A DNA stretch of 64,000 bases from Mucilaginibacter yixingensis (GCF_041080815.1 NZ_CP160205.1:4712001-4776000); one strand, 5' to 3'; counted from the stretch's first letter, positions 32,541-40,849 are shown. Made by a program: numbers and translations. Notes: generated by a model from the letters alone, not told the origin.

Positions 32541-34730
32541 TTACGGATTTATCCCCCGCTCTTCCATCTCTTTGCGGCGTTGCTTGTCCAGCCGCTTTTG
32601 TTCGCGTTTTTCCTGGCGGATCTGCTTTTTGGTTTTGCCGGCGGTGTCAATCTTAGGCTCGTCTTCTTTACGGGTAGTATCTTTTTTACCGAATAAACGC
32701 TGGAAGAAGCCTGGTTTTTTCTCCTCTTGCTGAGGCCCGGCGGTTGGGGGCGCAACCGGGATGTTTTGCACACCGGCATCGTCATCATCAGCCTTCATCA
32801 ACGAAGCTATATCCGACGAGTCTGACGGATGCAGCTGACGGCGCAGGCTTTCTTTCAACCGCACATTGTAGAAGCCGTAAAAGCTGCTATCACGATGCAC
32901 GGTGAGGCCGTGGCCCACCATCAGGTTGCCTAATGCGTTGAAGTAGTAAGTTAGGCGCGGATTGAGCGAGCCGTCAGGCATAAAGGCATACAAACCGGCA
33001 CGCGGGCGCGGTACAATGCTGGCCAGGTAAATGCTCTCGCCCAAATTTAACTGATCGGGCGTTTTGCCGAAGTAATAGCGGGCGGCTTCGCCAATGCCGT
33101 AAACGTTGTTGCCCCACTCAATCATGTTAAAATACACTTCCAGCATGCGGTCTTTGGTCATGATGTGGTTGTTTACCAGCACCCACACAATCATCATCTC
33201 CTCTATCTTTCTAAAAACCGTCTTTTCCTGCACCAGAAAGGCATTTTTAACCAGCTGCATAGAAATGGTACTTCCGCCGCGAGAGAACTTATGACGGATG
33301 TAATCTGTAGCTATAGATTTACGGAAGGCTTCTTCCACAAAACCATTGTTGTTGTAAAAAGTCGGATCTTCTGCGGTCATCACCGCGTTGCGCAACTCGG
33401 GAGATATGTCGTGCAGCGGCGTATAATCCGGGTTTTCCGGACCGATAATACGCGGTGGCATGGCTTTATTTTTTACGTATGACACGTGAGTAAACGAGCC
33501 GTTGAGCATCCCCAGGTTAGTTTTGCCGTATTGCAGGATCTTGAAATCGTCTTTATCCAGGCGCGAGTCAAACTCTACATCTTTCGGGTTGGAGGTATCC
33601 AGCTTAAAGTTGAGTTTGTAATTGAGCTTACCGGCCACTTTAATGCCCTGCAAACTCTCAAATGTGCCTTGCGGGAACGAATCAAAAATATCCTGCGCAG
33701 GCAGCCAGCCGGTATTGATCTTCAACTCGTAAATCTTAACCGGTTTTAGCGTGTACTTAATAAACGGATGCGCGGTAAGGCGTTTGAGATGGATGGTAGA
33801 CGAGCTATCAATCGATACATAATTGGGTCCCACAAAAATATTGGCGTCAATAGAGCCTTGTGGCACCACAATATCATTTGCGGCCAGTGCCGCCTGGTTA
33901 ATCAACAGGTTGCGTACCGCTAATGTGCTGTAGATCTGCGTTTCGCCATTGCTGCGTTCTACTTTATTTAAGCGGGTGGTCAACGTATCAAAGCTTACAG
34001 TAGCGTGGTAGCGGCTCTGTACGTACGGCATGGTAATCTTGCCCTTATCTGCAAACAGGCTGATATCAATATCCCTGTCTGACGGATGCATGCGCCCGGC
34101 AAAATGCCACAACGTATCGCTATTGTTTACCTTGATGTTTGATTTCAGCTCACCATCCCTGATCTGCGCCGATGAAAGGATAGTAACATGGTTGCTATCA
34201 TTAGTGAAACTGATATTAAATCGTTTCATATCCAGGTCATCAGGAATCTTGTACAAGATCTGGTTAACCAGGTTATGAGCCAGGGTGGACAAATCACCTT
34301 TTTTATCAGTAGATGTAGAATCTTTCTTTTTATGGAAAAGGAAATCGAAGTTCTTGATGCCTTTAAGATCGGTAAGGGTAAGTTTGGCATCATCTAAATG
34401 CACTTCAGACAGCTTTACCTGGCCTATAATTAACGGCATCAGCTTCACCCCCACTTCAAAGTTGCGTATCACCAGCAATGTATCGCGATCATGCGGCACA
34501 ACGGTAATACCGCTAAAGGCAACGGTAGACAAACCGGTAAAACGGGGGTTCTCTATTTTTACATCTAAATTATATTCGCTCTTGGCTTTAGCTTTAGCTT
34601 TGCTGATAACTTCTTGTAGCAGGACCTCGCGCTTTGAATACGCAACAAATCCCCCGATAATAAAGACCATTAACAGGGCAGAAATTATAATAAGGCCTAT
34701 GCGGATATGTTTAGAACTGAGGCGATGCAT
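32541..34730 (-). CDS. GT51 peptidoglycan transglycosylase with a long AsmA-like N-terminal region
   Basis: A protein of 729 residues from the ATG at 34730 (MHRLSSKHIRIGL); the frame is open to 34937, which would run into the divergent mrp gene. One N-terminal helix (about 10-30), about 400 residues of beta-rich extracytoplasmic sequence, then a GT51 domain with catalytic Glu454 in MTAEDPTFYNNNG, GGSTISMQLVKN and NMIEWGNNVYGIGEAARYYF. The usual His of EDxxFxxHxG is Asn here. No transpeptidase domain follows; the C-terminus is a low-complexity Lys/Arg/Glu tail. It polymerises lipid II glycan strands or modifies them in the periplasm; the accessory region is unusual for monofunctional enzymes. 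Confidence 0.85.
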   Translation of the reverse strand: MHRLSSKHIRIGLIIISALLMVFIIGGFVAYSKREVLLQEVISKAKAKAKSEYNLDVKIENPRFTGLSTVAFSGITVVPHDRDTLLVIRNFEVGVKLMPLIIGQVKLSEVHLDDAKLTLTDLKGIKNFDFLFHKKKDSTSTDKKGDLSTLAHNLVNQILYKIPDDLDMKRFNISFTNDSNHVTILSSAQIRDGELKSNIKVNNSDTLWHFAGRMHPSDRDIDISLFADKGKITMPYVQSRYHATVSFDTLTTRLNKVERSNGETQIYSTLAVRNLLINQAALAANDIVVPQGSIDANIFVGPNYVSIDSSSTIHLKRLTAHPFIKYTLKPVKIYELKINTGWLPAQDIFDSFPQGTFESLQGIKVAGKLNYKLNFKLDTSNPKDVEFDSRLDKDDFKILQYGKTNLGMLNGSFTHVSYVKNKAMPPRIIGPENPDYTPLHDISPELRNAVMTAEDPTFYNNNGFVEEAFRKSIATDYIRHKFSRGGSTISMQLVKNAFLVQEKTVFRKIEEMMIVWVLVNNHIMTKDRMLEVYFNMIEWGNNVYGIGEAARYYFGKTPDQLNLGESIYLASIVPRPRAGLYAFMPDGSLNPRLTYYFNALGNLMVGHGLTVHRDSSFYGFYNVRLKESLRRQLHPSDSSDIASLMKADDDDAGVQNIPVAPPTAGPQQEEKKPGFFQRLFGKKDTTRKEDEPKIDTAGKTKKQIRQEKREQKRLDKQRRKEMEERGINP

Positions 34731-34851
34731 TGAAAAATTTTGATCAAAACTAAGCAAATAAGTACCGAATAAAACGGTTCGGCAAGTCAAATATTTCAGA
34801 TAACAAAAGCTTTGCCGCCCTGTTTTTATAAATTGCAGCGATTTTATTAGC

Positions 34852-35925
34852 ATGACCATTACCAAAGACCAAGTTCTACAAGCCCTGAGCCACGTAGAAG
34901 AGCCCGATCTGAAGAAAGATCTGGTAACGCTGAACATGATTCAGGACATAAATATTGATGGCGATAAGCTTTCATTTTCTGTTATTTTAACCACTCCGGC
35001 CTGCCCTCTGAAAGGCCTGATTGAGAATGCCTGCCGCAACGCCATTGCGCATTTTATCAGCAAAGAGATACACGTTGATATTAACATGACATCGCGCGTT
35101 ACCACGCAGAAAAACACCGGTGTACCGGGCGTTAAAAACATTATTGCGGTGGCATCTGGCAAAGGCGGTGTGGGCAAATCTACCGTGGCGGCTAACCTTG
35201 CCCTGGCGCTGGCCCAAAGCGGTGCGCAGGTGGGCTTGATTGATGCCGATATCTACGGGCCGTCTGTACCTATTATGTTTGGCCTGGAGGGTGCACGCCC
35301 CCTGGCCAGCCAGGTTGACGGCAAAACCCGCATTGAGCCTATTGAGAAATACGGCATCAAACTGCTGTCGATAGGTTTCTTTACAGACCCAAACCAGCCA
35401 GTGCCATGGCGCGGGCCAATGGTATCAACCGCCATCAAACAATTATTTAACGATGCCGACTGGGGCGAGCTGGATTACCTGGTGGTAGACCTGCCACCTG
35501 GCACCGGCGATATCCATATCACCGTAACCCAAACTTTCCCGGTAACGGGTGCGGTTATTGTGACCACGCCGCAAAACGTGGCCCTGGCCGATGCTAAAAA
35601 AGGTATTGGCATGTTTATGATGGAAAGCATCAATGTGCCTATCCTGGGTGTGGTAGAAAACATGGCTTACTTTACCCCTGCCGAACTGCCGGAGAATAAA
35701 TATTACATTTTTGGCCAGAACGGTGGCAGAAAGCTGGCTGACCTGATATCGGCACCATTTTTGGGCGAAATACCATTGGTAAAAGGCATCAGCGAGTCTG
35801 GCGATGCCGGTACGCCCGTGGTGCAGGAAGAGCAGCATGGCCCCGCCGCCACAGAATTTGTACGCATTGCCGAGCGTGTGGCACAACAGGTGGCAATAGT
35901 GAATGCCAAAAGAAGCCTCACCTAA
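34852..35925 (+). CDS. Mrp/NBP35-type Fe-S cluster carrier ATPase
   Basis: A protein of 357 residues. The N-terminal MIP18/DUF59 domain (1-85, with VEEPDLKKDLVTLNMI and the TTPACPLK block) is followed by a P-loop ATPase with the deviant Walker A ASGKGGVGKST (101-111), DADIYGPSVP and LVVDLPPGTGD. The CxxC that binds the cluster in many Mrp proteins is missing: after VVENMAYF the sequence reads TPAELPENKYY. It delivers Fe-S clusters to apo-proteins, consistent with the nfu gene downstream. Its last codons overlap the left arm of an inverted repeat. Confidence 0.88.
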   Translation: MTITKDQVLQALSHVEEPDLKKDLVTLNMIQDINIDGDKLSFSVILTTPACPLKGLIENACRNAIAHFISKEIHVDINMTSRVTTQKNTGVPGVKNIIAVASGKGGVGKSTVAANLALALAQSGAQVGLIDADIYGPSVPIMFGLEGARPLASQVDGKTRIEPIEKYGIKLLSIGFFTDPNQPVPWRGPMVSTAIKQLFNDADWGELDYLVVDLPPGTGDIHITVTQTFPVTGAVIVTTPQNVALADAKKGIGMFMMESINVPILGVVENMAYFTPAELPENKYYIFGQNGGRKLADLISAPFLGEIPLVKGISESGDAGTPVVQEEQHGPAATEFVRIAERVAQQVAIVNAKRSLT

Positions 35926-36008
35926 ATCCACTCCAAAGGAGGCGGGCTTTAATGCTAATGTCACAATGTAATTCAAAGTCCTCTCCTTCGGAGAGGATTT
36001 AGGAGAGG
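35916..36008. repeat. Inverted repeat overlapping the mrp stop
   Basis: The left arm, from CCTCACCTAAATCC to GGCGGGCTTT (35916-35950), and the right arm, AAAGTCCTCTCC to TTTAGGAGAGG (35975-36008), are imperfect inverted copies over about 34 bp. The stop codon TAA of mrp (35923-35925) lies within the left arm. Confidence 0.7.
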
Positions 36009-36048
36009 TATATATTTTTTAATAACTTTACATCTTAAATAGATTAAA

Positions 36049-36327
36049 ATGAGTTTAATAGAGCAGGTAGAGTCGGCGTTAGACACTATTCGTCCGTATC
36101 TGGAAGCCGACGGGGGGAATGTATCGATTGAGGAGATTACACCAGACAACGTGGTGAGGCTGAAACTGCTGGGTTCATGCGGCTCGTGCCCAATGAGCAT
36201 CATGACACTGAAAGCCGGCATTGAGCAGGCTATTAAAAAAGCTGTGCCCGAAGTAACCGCTGTTGAGGCTATTAACCTGACCGATATTGACGACCCGAAC
36301 GCGGTACTGCCCGAGAACATGCGTTAA
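36049..36327 (+). CDS. NifU-like (Nfu) Fe-S cluster scaffold/carrier domain protein
   Basis: A protein of 92 residues consisting of the Nfu domain alone. It has YLEADGGNVSIEEI, then the cluster-binding CGSCPMS with Cys44 and Cys47. It works as a homodimer with a bridging [4Fe-4S] cluster and hands clusters on. It lies 123 bp after mrp on the same strand, separated by the inverted repeat. Confidence 0.92.
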   Translation: MSLIEQVESALDTIRPYLEADGGNVSIEEITPDNVVRLKLLGSCGSCPMSIMTLKAGIEQAIKKAVPEVTAVEAINLTDIDDPNAVLPENMR

Positions 36328-36410
36328 TTGTTAATGTTTGTTAAACCGGCGGCGCTGTAAATGCATTAGCATTAATTTTGCGTTGTATTGTTTTTCACGG
36401 TTACTCAAGA

Positions 36411-37046
36411 ATGAAGCGTTTATTGGTAGTTATTTGTTTACTGTTCAGTGTATCGGCCTTTGCACAAAAAGCCGACAGGCCACTGGTACAGTTTACCGGC
36501 GTTATTTATAATGCCGACTCGACCAAGATTACCGTCCCGTACGTAACCATTACTAATGAATCGTTCGGCAAAACGGCCACGGTGGCCAACTACAAAGGCT
36601 ATTTTTCTTTTGTGGCGCATGAGCAGGATACCCTGCGTTTTACCAGTGTAGGGTATGATGCCCAAATCATCGTCATCCCAAAAAACGTCAATAAAAACTA
36701 CTCGGTACAGGTATTTTTGAAGCCTGATATTATCAACCTGCCTACGTTCAAGGTTTTCCCCTGGGCTACGACAGATGAGTTCAGGAAAGATTTCATTTCG
36801 ATGAAACTAGCGGATGACGACCTGGAAGTTGCCCGCAAAAACCTGAGCAAAGGCTCGCTGGCCGAGATGTCAAAAACGCTGGCCCGCAGTGCTGATGAAA
36901 TACAATCGGCTACGGCGCAATCTATGCACACCAGCATCCTTAACTCGCACTCGCTAACCCCTAACCCACTGCTCAACCCAGTAGCCTGGGGCACCCTCAT
37001 TAACCAGATTACAGCTGGTGATAAGAGCCGCCAGAGCGGGAATTGA
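36411..37046 (+). CDS. Secreted carboxypeptidase-D-regulatory-like domain protein
   Basis: About 211 residues from the ATG at 36411 (MKRLLVVICLLFSVSAFAQ, a clean signal peptide). Residues about 28-105 form a CarboxypepD_reg-like beta-sandwich with VTITNESFGKTATVANYKGY and LRFTSVGYDA, as in SusC N-termini. The C-terminal half is helical and without known motifs. Probably periplasmic or outer-membrane associated. No partner TonB receptor is adjacent. Confidence 0.75.
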   Translation: MKRLLVVICLLFSVSAFAQKADRPLVQFTGVIYNADSTKITVPYVTITNESFGKTATVANYKGYFSFVAHEQDTLRFTSVGYDAQIIVIPKNVNKNYSVQVFLKPDIINLPTFKVFPWATTDEFRKDFISMKLADDDLEVARKNLSKGSLAEMSKTLARSADEIQSATAQSMHTSILNSHSLTPNPLLNPVAWGTLINQITAGDKSRQSGN

Positions 37047-37102
37047 TAGGGCTGGCGCAGTCATTCCCGTTAGTACAAAGCAATGTAAATTCTTTACCGC
37101 GA

Positions 37103-37185
37103 TGTCATGCTGAGGAACGAAGCATCTCTAAGGATAGTCCTGTTTGCTTGTCCTCAGAGATTCTTCGCTATCACTCAGAATGACA
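37103..37185. repeat. Intergenic palindrome, TGTCATGCTGAGG...ACTCAGAATGACA
   Basis: Arms TGTCATGCTGAG and CTCAGAATGACA with an inner pair CATCTCTAAGGA/TCCTCAGAGATTCTTCG. Related to the tandem copies at 29150 and 29236. It lies between convergent genes. Confidence 0.8.
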
Positions 37186-37195
37186 GAGCAGAAAA

Positions 37196-37972
37196 CTAAA
37201 AAATCGCTCTGTTAGCCCCCCCATCAACCTGAATAGTAGTACCACTGATATAAGCCGCCTGCTCTGAAGCCAGGAAGGCAACCAACGCAGCCAGTTCTTC
37301 GGGCTGACCGATGCGGCGCAAAGGAATGTTTTTAGTTTTCTCGGCAATGGCCTGCTCCGGATCAACGTTTGCAGGCAGGGTATGCTTGATACGATCGGTC
37401 AGGATCAGGCCCGGGGCTACATTGTTTACGGTAATGTTGTAGGGACCCAGTTCATCGGCCATCAATTTAGCCATACCCACCACGCCCATGCGCATACTGG
37501 TAGAGAGTATAGAGTTTGCCAGCACCGCCTTTACCGAGCCGCTAATGATGTTAATGATACGACCACTGCCCGTAGGCTTCATAAACGGCAATACCGCTTT
37601 ACCTGTACGCGCAAAGCTGAGCAGGTTTAGCTCGAAAGCTTTTTGCCATTGCTCGTCGTCAAAGTTCTCGAACTTGTCAAACGGCGGGCCGCCGGCATTA
37701 TTAAGCAGAATGTCTATCCGGCCATATTTTTCGCCAGCCTCTTGTATAAAGGCGTGCAGTTGTGCGCTGTCTGAAACATCTACCGGGATGGCCGTAACCT
37801 CATTACCTGTCTGGGAGCTGATCTCAGCGGCGGCTTTCTCCAGCTCTTCCCTATCGCGCGAGCCAATAATTACCCTTGCGCCTTCGGCCGATAGTGCCAA
37901 TGCTGATGCCTTGCCCAAACCCTTACTAGCGGCTAATACTACGGCCACCTTGTCTTTCAGTTTCAGATCCAT
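37196..37972 (-). CDS. SDR-family oxidoreductase
   Basis: A protein of 258 residues. The cofactor-binding start VVLAASKGLGKASALAL (Ser-Lys in place of the usual second Gly) is followed by NNAGGPP and a catalytic region around IINIISGSVKAVLANSILSTS; the C-terminus reads YISGTTIQVDGGANRAI. The usual YxxxK block is not clear: the expected Tyr/Lys segment reads ILSTSMRMGVVGMAKLMADE, where Tyr seems replaced, so catalysis may differ, as in a known divergent SDR group. Substrate unknown. Confidence 0.8.
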   Translation of the reverse strand: MDLKLKDKVAVVLAASKGLGKASALALSAEGARVIIGSRDREELEKAAAEISSQTGNEVTAIPVDVSDSAQLHAFIQEAGEKYGRIDILLNNAGGPPFDKFENFDDEQWQKAFELNLLSFARTGKAVLPFMKPTGSGRIINIISGSVKAVLANSILSTSMRMGVVGMAKLMADELGPYNITVNNVAPGLILTDRIKHTLPANVDPEQAIAEKTKNIPLRRIGQPEELAALVAFLASEQAAYISGTTIQVDGGANRAIF

Positions 37973-38036
37973 AAAATATTGAGATAGATTTTTGCAGGCA
38001 ATTTAGGGTAAAACCCATCGACCCCGAAAAAAGAAA

Positions 38037-38348
38037 TTACATGGCTACGTTTTGGCCCATGCGCGGATCTTCAGGTAGTATTTCCATATCTGGAAAATCA
38101 ATGTACTCGGCATACCATTGTATGGCGTCAATTACATCGAGTGCGTCGTCTGGAGTTACGTTGATGGTTTCAAAAGCGTAGAGCTTGTTGTTGGCATAGG
38201 CATACAACTGTATCTCGTTTGGATTGGCGCTGAATTTTTCATCATCCACACAAAACACGTTCACCTTCAAACCGGTATCGCGCGAGTGAATTACGTCACG
38301 ACAAGGGTTTTTAGGGTCAGTAGCCAGCAGATATACGTTATGCTCCAT
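38037..38348 (-). CDS. Conserved hypothetical protein, unknown function
   Basis: A soluble acidic protein of 103 residues starting MEHNVYLLATDPKNPCRDVI and with DDALDVIDAIQWYAEYIDF near the C-terminus. No motif or domain recognised. Single gene with a hairpin (GACTATT-GCCA-AATAGTC, 38427-38444) about 80 bp upstream of its start. Confidence 0.6.
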   Translation of the reverse strand: MEHNVYLLATDPKNPCRDVIHSRDTGLKVNVFCVDDEKFSANPNEIQLYAYANNKLYAFETINVTPDDALDVIDAIQWYAEYIDFPDMEILPEDPRMGQNVAM

Positions 38349-38718
38349 TTACAAATCTTAACAAAGCATACATACGATAGTTTAAATTATTTACGGTTTA
38401 ACGATGTGTTAAATACCACGCCCCGACTATTGCCAAATAGTCATTAATTTTCCTAAAAATTAACACCACTTACCCTTTATGGTTAATTAATTCCCCAAAT
38501 GGGTATTTTTTCCCGCATTAAAAATTAAGGCTTCCACAAGAAACCGCTGTTTTCTGGCAATTGGCACACGTTTCATTAATTGGCACCAATATTGGATTAG
38601 ATTTAATACCCTTCCAAAAGGGTTGTTTTTCATAGGTAGATGTAGGGCCGGGACGCTGCGAGAGGGTTCCGGTCTCTTTTTTTAATACCTCCCTCATCTA
38701 TCTGCATCCCGGAAACTT
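38349..38718 (+). other. Gene-free region with plus-strand hairpins, candidate small RNA
   Basis: No convincing ORF in 370 bp. On the plus strand there are at least three structured elements: GACTATT-GCCA-AATAGTC (38427-38444); ACCCTT-CCAA-AAGGGT (38608-38623) followed by TGTTTTT; and CCGGGAC (38648-38654) pairing with GTTCCGG (38666-38672) followed by TCTCTTTTTTT, a good terminator shape. Both flanking genes are on the minus strand, so a plus-strand terminator has no protein-coding customer. AATTGGCAC occurs twice (about 38558 and 38578), recalling a weak sigma-54 -24 element. Confidence 0.4.
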
Positions 38719-39726
38719 TTATGATTTCAGCACCTGGCGCATATCCGTATGCTCTTTAGGATTGGCATGACCGTTCCCTTTATCGTGATAAATGGTATAA
38801 TAGATATACTTCCGGTTTTTATCTACCCCTTTAAATACACTGCCTATTACTTTGCCTACTTCCTCGTTCTCTTTGGCCAGCGCCTTGGTATCGTTCAGAT
38901 CCAGCTTAGTTAGATAGTTGATGTTAGGGAAAGCGCCCTCTGCATTACGCTCCAACAACACACGGATAATTAACGGCCTGGTATTCACCTGCCCCACGGT
39001 AACCGGCATGTGCTGGTTCTTTACAAATGTTTTGAATGCCGTTTGATTATAATAGTTGGTAATCTCGTCTTCGCTCAGGTATTTCATTTTGGTGTAGGGG
39101 CGCAGGCAATCTTCGGCCATACCGGCGCTGTTCAGCCCTTCCAGCCACTCGCCCTGGTCAAACTGTTTTTTGGCCTGGGCCATCAGTTGGGGGGCGGTCA
39201 GACCGTTGTCGGCGCTTAGGTTTAGCTCCAGATCGCACAGTTTCCAGCCATAGCTCAGTTTGCAGAACAACGCGGTGACCTGCCATTTTTGCGGCGTTTT
39301 AGGCGTAAAGAATACATAGTACATCTCGGGCGCGGTGCGCTCATAAATCAGGTCGAAATTATTGACGCCCTCGTTACGTTCACGCAGGGTATCCAATCCG
39401 CGGGTTTGGTTAACAATGTAATACTCTTTGCTCAGCACATAATCGCCGGTCTGCATGTGGTAGCTGATCTGCTCGGCAGTGCGCATCCGCTCATGACCGG
39501 CAGCAATCAACTCGCTAGACATCATGCCTTCCAGTTTATCGTTGTTATTGGCTTTGAGTGCCTCCAGCAGGTCATTATCCAAACCGTGCATCTTGCTTTG
39601 CATACCGCCAGGGATCTGCGCGCCTTTATAAATACCAGGCTTACCCGGACCGCATGACTGCAGGGCGACAACAAACAAAGCAACAACAGATAATCTGAGA
39701 TAATGGAGGGGTATTTTAACAAACAT
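38719..39726 (-). CDS. Lipoprotein of unknown function
   Basis: A protein of about 335 residues from the ATG at 39726 (MFVKIPLHYLRLSVVALFVV) with a lipobox ending ALQSC, so the mature protein should be lipid-anchored. The frame extends to 39798 without a better start. The body has no recognised domain; DYVLSKEYYIVNQTRGLDTL and KIPLH-type strands suggest a mixed fold. Single gene, upstream region shared with the divergent tRNA-Arg. Confidence 0.68.
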   Translation of the reverse strand: MFVKIPLHYLRLSVVALFVVALQSCGPGKPGIYKGAQIPGGMQSKMHGLDNDLLEALKANNNDKLEGMMSSELIAAGHERMRTAEQISYHMQTGDYVLSKEYYIVNQTRGLDTLRERNEGVNNFDLIYERTAPEMYYVFFTPKTPQKWQVTALFCKLSYGWKLCDLELNLSADNGLTAPQLMAQAKKQFDQGEWLEGLNSAGMAEDCLRPYTKMKYLSEDEITNYYNQTAFKTFVKNQHMPVTVGQVNTRPLIIRVLLERNAEGAFPNINYLTKLDLNDTKALAKENEEVGKVIGSVFKGVDKNRKYIYYTIYHDKGNGHANPKEHTDMRQVLKS

Positions 39727-39826
39727 GGCAATAAGGTGTGCGTTGAAAAATGCAGCACGATAATAACACTTTTTACAACACCTAACAAGTGCCGCCACAG
39801 GCTATTTACACAAACCAAATTTTACC

Positions 39827-39834
39827 TATATTTG
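39827..39834 (+). promoter_or_regulatory. -7 box TATATTTG for tRNA-Arg
   Basis: Exact TAnnTTTG match 17 nt before the tRNA 5' end, a standard place for a stable-RNA promoter. Confidence 0.55.
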
Positions 39835-39851
39835 CCGGACAACCAATAGCC

Positions 39852-39923
39852 GGCCCTGTAGTTCAACGGATAGAATAGAAGTTTCCTAAACTTTAGATAT
39901 GGGTTCGATTCCCGTCGGGGCTA
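39852..39923 (+). tRNA. tRNA-Arg (anticodon CCU)
   Basis: The cloverleaf has acceptor GGCCCTG/CGGGGCT, D-arm GTTC...GAAT, anticodon arm GAAGT-TTCCTAA-ACTTT with anticodon CCT, T-arm ATGGG-TTCGATT-CCCGT and discriminator A. Length 72 nt, no encoded CCA. It reads AGG. tRNA-Arg genes are frequent integration sites, and orphan DNA follows immediately. Confidence 0.93.
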
Positions 39924-39978
39924 CTTGATCACCCACCTTGGGAATAAGGTGGGAAAGAATTTCTTAAAAATTATTATG

Positions 39979-40017
39979 GAAGCCTTTGGATAAATATCCG
40001 AAGGCTTTTTATTTTTA
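39979..40017 (+). terminator. Terminator of tRNA-Arg
   Basis: AGCCTTTGGATAAATATCCG followed by AAGGCT gives an imperfect 11-bp stem ending in TTTTTATTTTT. A second hairpin (CCCACCTT/AAGGTGGG) precedes it at about 39932-39953. Confidence 0.75.
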
Positions 40018-40025
40018 AAGTATTT

Positions 40026-40583
40026 ATGAGTTTAGAATACTATATGCCTTTAGGGTTTGGACTAACTTCCAAGGATGTGCGACATTATTATGATCAGTAC
40101 TCACCTCTTGATAATCATGAATTAGTAATAAGGCCAATATTGTACAACAGCGAAAACGCTTATGTGTACGAATTAAATACAGATTCTGAATTATATCTGA
40201 ATAATTCTAATATTCTAATCAAAGACAAAGGAAAATTCAAATTTGACACAAGTAAAGAATGTATTAAAGGACATGAATATTTGTGGAACGCACAACGAAG
40301 AACAAGAGGTTCCATTGTAATTGTTTGCGATGCTAACAGAATAGATTTGAGATCAATTTTTGCTGGGTGTTTTTGGGTTGGAATTGCAGGAACGCCAAAT
40401 ACTGGTCAAACTTTAACTGCAACAAAACTTTGTAAAAAAGAAGCAAATAATGGCAAATTGGCTTTTTGCTTTTCAGCAACCAACGGACTTGAGACTATGC
40501 TGCTTTATGTTGCCGAACCGTTAAGATCGACAATTTTAAAAGATTCGCTAAATCACTTACCCGATTTTATAAATCGTCGTTAA
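40026..40583 (+). CDS. AT-rich orphan protein, unknown function
   Basis: A protein of 185 residues starting MSLEYYMPLGFGLTSKDVRH, without signal or membrane segments. The codon use is far more AT-rich than the genes on both sides. Blocks such as GSIVIVCDANRIDLRSIFAG and GIAGTPNTGQTL suggest a folded enzyme-like or effector-like protein, but I do not recognise it. It lies between tRNA-Arg and the metal-resistance block, a place where acquired genes gather. A terminator at 40687-40729 ends the transcript. Confidence 0.6.
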   Translation: MSLEYYMPLGFGLTSKDVRHYYDQYSPLDNHELVIRPILYNSENAYVYELNTDSELYLNNSNILIKDKGKFKFDTSKECIKGHEYLWNAQRRTRGSIVIVCDANRIDLRSIFAGCFWVGIAGTPNTGQTLTATKLCKKEANNGKLAFCFSATNGLETMLLYVAEPLRSTILKDSLNHLPDFINRR

Positions 40584-40686
40584 ACTTACAGGATAAATCA
40601 TATGTCGCTGTTCATTTTTGAAATATGTAATAGATCATCTTCAAAAGTGTTCAAGTTAGATAGCTTATCGGCTACAACTTAACAAG

Positions 40687-40729
40687 ACAAAGCGGTGTAA
40701 ATCAAAAATTTACACCGCTTTTTGTTTTT
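40687..40729 (+). terminator. Strong rho-independent terminator
   Basis: AAAGCGGTGTAAAT, loop CAAA, AATTTACACCGCTTT, then TTGTTTTT: a 14-bp nearly perfect stem with T-tract, downstream of the plus-strand gene ending at 40583. Confidence 0.85.
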
Positions 40730-40849
40730 GGTGCGAACGGTTTATCAAAGTGTTGATCGCTCTTGGCTTACATAAAGTCTCTGTTGTTAAATAAACTTAA
40801 ATAGTAATTTTTACTCAACCGAGGTAAAGCAAGTTTAAGTAAAAAACAC

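Noticed and set aside
35443..35976. 177-codon minus-strand open frame
   Set aside because: Antisense shadow of mrp.
38570..38600. Sigma-54 promoter
   Set aside because: TGGCAC-N5-TTGGA lacks the GC at -12 that is nearly invariant, so it is mentioned only as a weak hint.
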